A model generated the notes under the pieces. It was not told the DNA's origin and did not search any database. It was given only the letters and a program-made list of their open reading frames with translations. Position numbers and translations under genes: made by a program. A stretch of DNA of 64,000 nucleotides from Sebastes aleutianus (Eukaryota > Chordata > Actinopteri > Perciformes > Sebastidae): NCBI GenBank assembly GCA_916700875.1, contig CAKAKS010000072.1, positions 37,521,614 through 37,585,613 on the forward strand, read 5' to 3'. Positions 56,279-64,000 of the stretch are shown in pieces. Positions within the stretch are counted from its first letter, which is position 1. Every line of letters starts with the position of its first letter.

Positions 56279-58158
56279 CGTACACACTGACCCTGAGCAG
56301 GTTTTGCGTATGTAGTGTGTTAACACTTGAAAAATGACCAAATAAAGTTTATTTAAAGAAGTCAGTGTGCAGATAAATTACTGTTGATGAACAGTTTTGT
56401 GCCATAATGCAATGCACATAAGAAACAAAATAAGAAATTGTGGAGTGTTGAGGCAGCTCCGAGAAGATCGAAACAAAAAAGTTTAGAAGTTTAATTGGTA
56501 GCGACGTTCCAAAGTTGAAGTTTGATTGACATTCGTTGGCACACTTATTGCATAATTTCCTGTTTATATAAAATGGTACATCGCTTCTTATGTAAAATGT
56601 GAAAATAGTATAATTTGATTACTAGTATAAATTACTGCTAAGTACATTTGAAAAGGCAGGTAGAGAATGGATGGATGTATTTGGGCAACAGCTGATCTTT
56701 TATCTGTAATATGATGAATATAATATAAAATGTTTCTGTGGAGTAAATACTGTAAGAATCTCTGTTTTTATTTATGTTTGTCGCATGTGGCGGAAATTCC
56801 TCGAATATATATGGAGGTTTGGTGTCTCGGTGATAATCAGACATGTCTGGACTTGTTTTTCCACTACCGTCACGTCAGCACATGAATTTCTTTTTTTAAA
56901 CCAGGTCTCAAACTAATATGCATGCTGGTGTGTAAATCTGTGTGCAGCTGACACAAACAAAGCAGCCAAACTCGAACGTCCACGTGTTTTCCTGCAACTC
57001 GGAGCACATGGCCCGGTGTGCATCCCCTGTATCGGGTGTCGTGGTAACCAGAGTCTCCTGACCTGTGCTCATGTAAGCCAGCCGTGAGTCAGTTAAATTT
57101 AGACCACTGCCTTAACCCCCGCAGCTACACAACACACTCCGTGCTCTGCCTCGGGTTACGAGCCGCTCAGTTTAGCACAAACTGGACGACGATTTATGCC
57201 AAGAGATAAAAAGTATCGGGTATCGCTCAAGGACACCTCGCTCTGCTCTACGTGACACTACGACGACCCGAAAAAAGATTTCGAGGGCTGCCGAGGCAGG
57301 AAACCCAATCAGGAGCGCGAGAATGATGCCAACACGTTGACTAAGCAGAGATGGTTGGCATCCTGTCGCTGCTCGAAAGCTGTCGTCAGCTGAAAGAGAG
57401 AATATCTAGAAGTCAAAGGAAACTTTTCACAGTCAGATATTTTGTTAAATATGCAAAGAAAACAAAAGAAACTTTGTATTTTCTTCATTTTTGTACTGTA
57501 TAGAAATCAATCAGCAGACTCTAATCTTTAGAGAGCAGTAGATGTTGGTTGACCTTGTAAATCCTCACAGGTGTTTGGCTGAAGACGCGTCTGCTCGGGT
57601 TAAATTTGGGCAGAGCTCTGCTGGGTATGAAGGTCACCAAACTCACCGCACCCATGAGAGAAGACTTAAAATGAACTCATGGATGTATTAAGAGAACGGG
57701 ATACAGCGTTGTAGTTGGGCTCCCGTTCATTCCTATGAGAGTTGCTCAGCGGTAAATGAAGTCAAAATGGCTCGACTGCCGAGTGATAAAGTACCCGGAT
57801 CATCCGGCGATCTTCCACATCCATTGGGCCCATAGAGCAGGTGCAGTAGCGTTTTCCTTTAACTCCGCCTCCCAGCCCTCGCTCCAGCCTCGGTTTGGGT
57901 CTCATTCACATGAATGGTGGAAGGGAAATAACTCTGGATTCGGCTATTAGTGCATTTTACGACTTGTAGGACCTAATGATTTAAATAAGAGTTATTTGAG
58001 TGTTCATACTGGTGAGTTGATTTACCTAAAACACGTCTCTTTCCTAATGTAAATCTTTGGGAATATGTGTTTTTGGGACCAATAGCATCACATAACGGAC
58101 ACGGAAGTTGTAGTACCGCCGTTTAGCCATTGTGAAAATTTGCTTCAAAACCCCTCAA
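56279..58158. other. Intergenic, no gene recognised
   Basis: No supported gene or identifiable repeat boundary. Confidence 0.4.
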
Positions 58159-58435
58159 TTAAAGGGATATTCCAGCAGTTTAGTGTTGGACTTCCACAAA
58201 GTTGGGAGGTTTACAAAAGCCACAGTAAAAAAAATAAAAAATAGAATGGTCAAAATTCGTGCAGCAGAGACGGACATATCCTGACATTTAGCCCTAAATA
58301 TAGGTCCAACACTGGATACTACATTTCCCATAATCAACCTCAATGCCACAGTTTACAACACAGCCTTTTTGTTAGTAATTTCACAGGCTGAGTCTAACCA
58401 ACCACGAGGAGTAAAGCCTGATATTAACATTGGGG
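58159..58435 (+). mobile_element. Kolobok-like element 5' part
   Basis: TTAA followed by AGGGATATTCCAGCAGTTTA, resembling the starts at 42297 and 47071. The right terminus is not found. Confidence 0.45.
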
Positions 58436-58499
58436 GAGTGGCAGTTTAAACATTCATCAGCAACTAGTCATCAGAACAAATGTTGGCAAACCACGGGAT

Positions 58500-58960
58500 A
58501 TGTTGAATGTCGTATCACGCTTACATAAACGAACAATGCATGGTTAACGTTGTGAAACGATTAGATAGGTTTAGGCAACAAAACTACTTTATTAAGGTTA
58601 AAATCATGGTTTGTGCTAAAGTAATAACGTAACAACCGTAACAACGGAACTAGCATTAATAAATAACCTCCCATTTAGCAGACTTTCTTACATAACGTTA
58701 CATAACAAGCGTAAAGTCAGTGTTTACTTTTGTGTTCACACAGGACGCGAACAGCGGTCTCCTGGGTGAAAGTCGGGTGGGTGGACTTTCTCGCATGTTA
58801 TACTTATACCAAACCTTCATACCATGTAACTTTCAGTAATGGTCGCTCGTTGTACTACGTCACTTGCTCAAAAACGTCGACATTCAACGTATACGTGGTT
58901 TGCAGAAACGTACAATGTCAACCATTTTTCCTGGCAACTGGGCATCAATAAACTGACCGA
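58500..58960 (+). repeat. Dispersed repeat (family G)
   Basis: Contains TTTAGGCAACAAAACTACTT, GACGCGAACAGCGGTCTCCT, ACATTCAACGTATACGTGG and GCAGAAACGTACAATGTCA, all shared with 19480-20450. Confidence 0.6.
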
Positions 58961-60146
58961 AGAAAAGTTGGAAAGATTAATAATACTTAAATCTTGCAGT
59001 AGCCACAACATCAGCAGTAATTTGAAACTGGATAAACATGTATTCTGTTATTACGGGAAGAATGGATAGCTGATGATAAATGTATAAACGAAAGATTTAT
59101 TAATGAAACAAAACCACAACTTAAAATGCTATACTGTTGTGTATTTTATTCCATTTTATTTTTATATTGTTTTAACTGTCTCATTTCATTTTACTCATTG
59201 CAGTCCTGAAATGTTTTAATTCTGGTTCAACCATGTAAAGCAAGCATGTGAAGCGCTGTATTGTGTGTAACACACACACACCTGTGAGTGCATCAGCTTT
59301 AACAGAATATCAGTTTATGCAGAAGAGGAAGGAAACCAGTCACTCGCTGCTCAGAGGCACTAATGATGCACACCTGCAGAAAATCACTTTCATTTTGGGT
59401 CAGCCACTGTTACACTTTACACTGTGAAACTAACCTGCATGCTGGCTCGTGTTCATCAACAAACCCTGAGTTTCTGTGTGTCTGTGACGGTGACAACCAG
59501 TCTGTCCAATCACCAGGAAATGTTTTTATTAAATTAGCTTCATGAGGTTTTGGTGTCGTGGCGTGTTACCACGTACATAAACAAAGTGGCAGGAAGTGGT
59601 GGAGGAAGTATTCAAATAAGTAAAAGTACTAATACCACACTGTAAAAAAATTATGTTACAACTAAAAGTCCTGAATTGAAAATGTAACTTCAATCAAAGT
59701 ATAAAAGTATAATCAGGAAAATATTAGAAGAAGAAATGTGACTGCAACATTTTTCTTGTTCAAGTCCTGGTAGCTTGTTTAAAGTCTTAAATCTTATAAA
59801 ACCACAACGATCAGCTTTTCCTCCTTTTTGTGCTTCACTTTCACGGGTTAATCAAAATTAGACTGACTTGCTGTTGCTCTTGGACTTCAAAAAACTTTTT
59901 CATAAAGTTTTTTTTGAGTCACAGTGCATCAATCATGTTTTTCAGTTCACAATGAATGGCAGCCTGTTGGGTTTCCAGTGTCAGCCATCAGATTCAAAGA
60001 GCGAGGGCTTCATTAGAAGCTTCTGGAGCTGCAATGTTGAACTGATTAATCATCACCCACGGCTGCTTGACAGAGACCAGAATGACATGTGGACACAATG
60101 AGATGGGATCAGAACTGATCAGAGATCAGCGGGTTTGCAGTCTGTA
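58961..60146. other. Intergenic, no gene recognised
   Basis: A family D terminus (GTGGTGGAGGAAGTATTCAA) lies at about 59598. The rest, including 59820-60080, is unique. No gene. Confidence 0.4.
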
Positions 60147-61130
60147 CCAGCCCGTTCTCATTCCCAAGGCGTTGAATACGGAGGCTTTGTCAAGACCGTC
60201 GGCGTTCGGTACCGCCCCACCAGGCACCAAGTATGAAACGCACCGGCTGTTCCATTAACTGTAACGTAAACCCATCCGCGGCAACAGTAAACACTCCAAG
60301 AAAGTGCGCTGTGAGTGTGGTGTCGTAGTTTAAACAGCGAAAAGACACACACCGGGCGGGTGGGATTAGAGGTGGATGGGTCCAACAAACAAGCCCGGTC
60401 CACACAGCAGTTTGTGAAATAGTCACGAAATTGAATGTATTGATTCGTGTACATAGACACGAACTTCATATTTTTTCCGTGATGGTCAGCACAAAATCAA
60501 TTCGTATGTAATTGTGAACCTAGAAGTATAAAGAGTGGCAAACACCGCTGGACTTTCACCCAGGAGCCCGGTGTTCGTGTCCCGTGTGAAACCACAAGTC
60601 AAAGTTGATTTATTTGTCACGTAACTTCTGTACTTAAGTTACAGCACTTCTGGAGCTATTTTAGCCCAAACCACGATCTTTTCCTAAACCTAACTAAGTC
60701 GTATTGTTGCCTAAACCTAACCAAGTAGTTTCATTTCGAAAAGACTGGAGTGGAAATTGACATGTGCGTCACGTGTTGCTGGACATTTGTAGGAAAACAC
60801 ACGAAAAATACGTTGTTGAAAATCGTGCTGAGTGTCACGAAAAAACTGGGAAATTCGTGTCTATGTACACGGATCAAATTGATTAAATTTCATGACTTAT
60901 TCATGAACTGGAGTGAGAGTATTAAACAAACACAACGCTTTACAATCAGCTGTTCGTTCGATTCCCATGTTCACAATTCAGTTCAACGTCATTTTCACTG
61001 CACGAACGTAGTAGTTTTAGGCCCAACCATGTAGTTCTCTCAACTATAGTGGTTTTGATGCCAAAAATAAAGTGGCTCCAAGGGACTTGACAAAGCGTCG
61101 GTATGCGACAAGTTGGAATGAGAACATGTT
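60147..61130 (+). mobile_element. Family F TIR element, long copy with a nested insertion
   Basis: Starts CCAGCCCGTTCTCATTCCC and ends GGAATGAGAACATGTTG. The pentamer TCTGT flanks it (60141-60145 and, next to the right end, 61132-61136). It is about three times longer than the copy at 12315-12666. The difference includes an inner unit bounded by CGTGTACATAGACACGAA (60446-60463) and its exact complement (60854-60871). Confidence 0.65.
60400..60910 (+). mobile_element. Nested TIR element (family I)
   Basis: The left arm (GTCACGAAATTGAATG...CACGAA, ending 60463) and right arm (TTCGTGTCTATGTACACG...TTCATGAC) are long inverted repeats with an 18-base perfect core. The interior has AAACCTAACCAAGTAGTTT words. 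Tail-end fragments of the same family occur near 61198-61290 and 62655-62710. Confidence 0.65.
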
Positions 61131-61476
61131 GTCTGTTCTTATGTACAGGAAAAAATGCGGTGCCGGCATGAAAGATACTTCCAGCTGAAATACATTAGTT
61201 TGAAAGTCGTGCTGAGTGTCATGAAAAAAATGGAAAATCTGTGTTCATGTACACGAATCGATAGATTAAACTTTGTGACTTTTTGACATCGGTGTTGAAG
61301 ATCTGATGGTGTGTAACAGTGGAGGAGGATCAGAGGAGGATTTCTCCTTTAAGATCTGATTCCATGAAAACTGCTGCTCACAGCGGTACAGATAAACGAG
61401 ACTCCTCTTCAACTGCTGCAGCCGACAGCTCCACAGGACGGCTGCATCCACACACTGCTGATAACAGGTCTGACTG

Positions 61477-61499
61477 TGTGTGTGTGTGTGTGTGTGTGC
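61477..61499. repeat. (GT)n run
   Basis: Short GT microsatellite that creates false Cys/Val frames. Confidence 0.9.
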
Positions 61500-62097
61500 T
61501 TGTGTTTCAAGGTTTCCGGGAAACATCCTGCTGTGCCCGATCAGGAGCCGTGGGGCTGCCAGCTCAGCAGATTGAGCTGTCGTTGGTCCTCAGTGTTCAG
61601 TGTTATTCTACACCGACGCTGGCAGAGACAGCTCAGCTCTACTGGACCTGAAACCTCACATCAACTCTCAGAGGAGGAGGACAGTCCTCAACGACATCAA
61701 CAAGTCTCACTTAAAGTTCAATACTTTAAAATTAACAACGGATCAAATGTCGGCGTAATGTCAGAGGTGTCACTTGTAGTAATGAACCCACAGAGAATTA
61801 CCACCATCTCTGCAGCAGCCCTGTCTCCTAAACTTTATGTTCCCATACAACGAAACTGCATTGTGAATTAAGGGAAACACATTTTGTCGACGATTCCGTT
61901 TGTTTTTGTTTTTTTAGACTGCTGTTTGTGTTCAGTGTGAAACTAAAAGTCAACATTAAATTATACTAATTTACGTCCGTAGCTTAATAACATAACACAC
62001 AGTCATTTTAAGCCAGACCATGATGTTTTTTTACTAAACCTAACCAAGTATTTTGTTTTGTTTTGTTTAAATTTACAACATGTATAAAACTGCAACC
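61500..62097. other. Intergenic with family G pieces
   Basis: Frames of 110 and 131 codons at about 61319-61871 cross the GT run and have no domain. From about 61915 the text returns to CTGTTTGTGTTCAGTGTGAAAC and CTAAACCTAACCAAGTATT repeats. Confidence 0.4.
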
Positions 62098-62207
62098 GTA
62101 ATCCCTCAAAACATAACTGAGAATGTTAGTTGTATGGATCCTAATCTTGTAGGAGACAGCGTTGCCCTGGAGCTTTACGGAGCTTTTTATCCTCTTTCAG
62201 CTGCTAC

Positions 62208-62762
62208 TAGGGCTGTAACGGTTTGTGTATTTGTGCCAAACCGTCCGGTCCGGTGCACGCAGCCCCACGCAGAATACACGGTATGAAGATTTTAGTCGTA
62301 CGCCGTTAGCAACATGTGCTGAAGTTAGCTGGAAGACCCGCCTGCTGTTTACAGGTCAGCTCCAATTGAACGATGCTCGCTCATGTCTGTGTAGATTGAG
62401 TACGAGCAACAGGACACTGACTTTCGTTGACTTAACGGCCACAGGTGTCGCTGTTAACATGCAAATTTCTGATTCTTACATAGAGTCCCTTTAAACTCAG
62501 ACCGCAACCTTTTCCTATACCTAAGTAGTTTTGTTGCCTAGACCTAACCAAGTCGATCTTTTCCTAAACCTCCCTGAGTAGTTTTATTTTGAAAAGACTG
62601 GAGCGGAAATGTGCTGTGAAGCGTCCCGTTTTGCTGGACATTTGCAGGAAAATGCATGATTGTTGAAAGTTTTGCTGAGTGTCACAAAAAAAGAAGGGAA
62701 ATTCGGAACTTTTTCGCGTCCTGCCGTGAGACTGTGTTGCCTAAACTTCTGTTACACCCCTA
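62208..62762 (+). mobile_element. hAT-like insertion inside a family H repeat
   Basis: Left end TAGGGCTGTAAC and right end GTTACACCCCTA are inverted repeats. The flanking octamers are GCTGCTAC (62200-62207) and GCTCCTAG (62763-62770). The uninterrupted relative at 51501-51508 reads GCTCCTAG once, so the right octamer is the preserved form and the left has diverged. The element is 555 bases long, without a transposase. Confidence 0.65.
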
Positions 62763-62829
62763 GCTCCTAGTTTTGGGGTACATTTCCTGTCTGGTGCTTA
62801 CTTCAAATTGGTAAGTTAAGTTAGGTAGT

Positions 62830-63843
62830 CCTGTTATTAATGTGAGTCAAGGTTGGATTTTGGGTTGGTTAGTGTCCATACTCTCTGTCTACTGGGATCT
62901 GTGCTGAGCTGGGCTTTTGCAGAGATACTGCTAACACATCAGATGTGACGTACTTTATATTAATGATCCAGTCCTCTGTTTACCTTCTCACCGGAGATAG
63001 ACTGATGAGTCTGGTGACAGGACGGGGTTGTGGTTGATATGTGACCCTCTGATTGATTGAAGCACCAACACTGTTGCTTTCCTCTCCAGTTATTGCTCCA
63101 GCAAGCGTTCACAGACTTCATTCAGCGGGCCGGCCTGCAGTCTGTCCGGTCACTATGACTCTGTCATTGATCTCCAGAGATATCAGTGTTTGATTAGTGA
63201 CATCTGCAGCCGCTGTATCTCTCTGATTAGCCCCGAGTCCAGGCCCGCTGGCGGTGACGGTCAGGCCGAGCTGACGACGTGCCGGCGTAGCGACTCAAAG
63301 CCAGAATGCAAGCGTGTAATCTCCTAAATGAGAATTGACTGGAGCTGTCAAAGTTGATGTTATCCCTGAGAGTCTGTGCACGGAGCCATTATTCTAATTA
63401 AAGCAGGCCAGGGGAGGTGTGAAGACAGCGAGGGGAGGAAATGACAGAGCATGACACACCGAGAGAAGGCGTCATTTTTATTTTTATAGCAGAAACAAAG
63501 AGGATTAATGTTTAAAACCTGAAACCTTTTTGTGATTAAAACCAAAAGACAAGGTGATGAGTGAGGAACGGATTAGCTCTGGGTTTGGTCGTCAAAGACG
63601 CCGTATTTGCTGCCAACAGGATTAAGGAGAAAAATCTGAAATTAGAGTGAGTTATTTGTCATCCAGTTTGGTATGTATGTCCAGTGTGAGATATCTCAAC
63701 AACTTTTCTATGAATTATTCTGTAGTTATTCATGAACATGGAGGATTATGGTTGAATAACATGGATTCAATTTCCAGTATTTCCTGGTAATTCTTGCCAA
63801 AATTTGGTCCTGGGCAGAAGCTAGCAATAATTTTCAATATCAA
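62830..63843. other. Mostly unique sequence, possible conserved non-coding stretch
   Basis: No gene. 63240-63540 is repeat-free and balanced in composition, with TAATTAAAG and GATTAATG words typical of homeodomain sites. This is only suggestive. Confidence 0.35.
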
Positions 63844-63857
63844 TATATCTGTCCAAC

Positions 63858-64000
63858 CCGGTCTCACAGGAAGGCGTATAAATAACACAACGTTACACAG
63901 ACATTGAGGATGCATTTGTAATTTGTATGCCCCTTTTTGTGTGTCATTTGTACGCCATGCAACAAAACTATGGTAATGTTCGCAGTTAGGTTTAGACAAC
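63858..64000 (+). repeat. Dispersed repeat (family G), start, cut by the window edge
   Basis: CCCGGTCTCACAGGAAGGCG, then GTGTGTCATTTGTACGCCA and TTAGGTTTAGACAAC, parallel to 19350-19485. Confidence 0.6.

Noticed and set aside
61319..61871. Two overlapping frames of 110 and 131 codons
   Set aside because: Both cross a (GT)n run and have no domain; the flanks are transposon-derived.

Overview
The window is vertebrate nuclear DNA, almost certainly from a ray-finned (teleost, probably percomorph) fish. It contains one recognisable protein-coding gene, split by one intron, in tens of kilobases of non-coding DNA full of short DNA-transposon relics, LINE 3' ends and long CA/CT microsatellites. There are no operons, CRISPR arrays, tRNAs or rRNAs that I can recognise.

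The gene is irf2bp2 (interferon regulatory factor 2 binding protein 2; a or b ohnolog not resolved), on the + strand. Exon 1 coding is 28110-29013, the intron is 29014-31463 and exon 2 coding is 31464-32221. Together they encode 553 residues: an N-terminal IRF2BP zinc finger, a His/Gln/Pro-rich linker, a basic patch and a C-terminal C3HC4 RING. A GC-rich leader with a full CRE palindrome lies upstream. A 3' UTR with a Pumilio-type site follows. The isolated position fits what is known of IRF2BP2, which sits in a gene-poor region in other vertebrates.

The most interesting structure is inside the intron. Two minus-strand LINE insertions sit just after the exon 1 splice donor. The first is flanked by a ~62-bp duplication that copies the end of exon 1 with its donor. 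The second is a 943-bp composite of LINE 3' end, one complete exon of cstf2 (RRM of cleavage stimulation factor subunit 2) with its flanking intron bits, and a second LINE 3' end. It is flanked by a 29-bp duplication that matches at 27 of 29 positions. This looks like LINE-mediated transduction of a host exon.

Layout: 1-7.4 kb holds several TIR elements, a RecQ-like helicase relic and a hAT BED-finger relic. 8.3-12.7 kb holds microsatellites and nonautonomous transposons. 12.7-18 kb is mostly unique sequence, some of it GC-rich. 18-24.4 kb is dense in transposon families and includes a piggyBac-like MITE with three oestrogen-response-element-like palindromes. 24.5-27.6 kb is LINE remains. 27.6-33.1 kb is the gene. 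33-47 kb is mixed unique sequence with a clean hAT MITE, a Myb/SANT relic and microsatellites. 47-54 kb has a Kolobok-like element and older repeats. 53.8-55.1 kb is a degenerate minisatellite interrupted by a transposon. 58-64 kb is a nest of transposons.

Family names given to the repeats rest on terminal motifs, target-site duplications and short protein matches read by eye, so superfamily labels are less certain than the boundaries.
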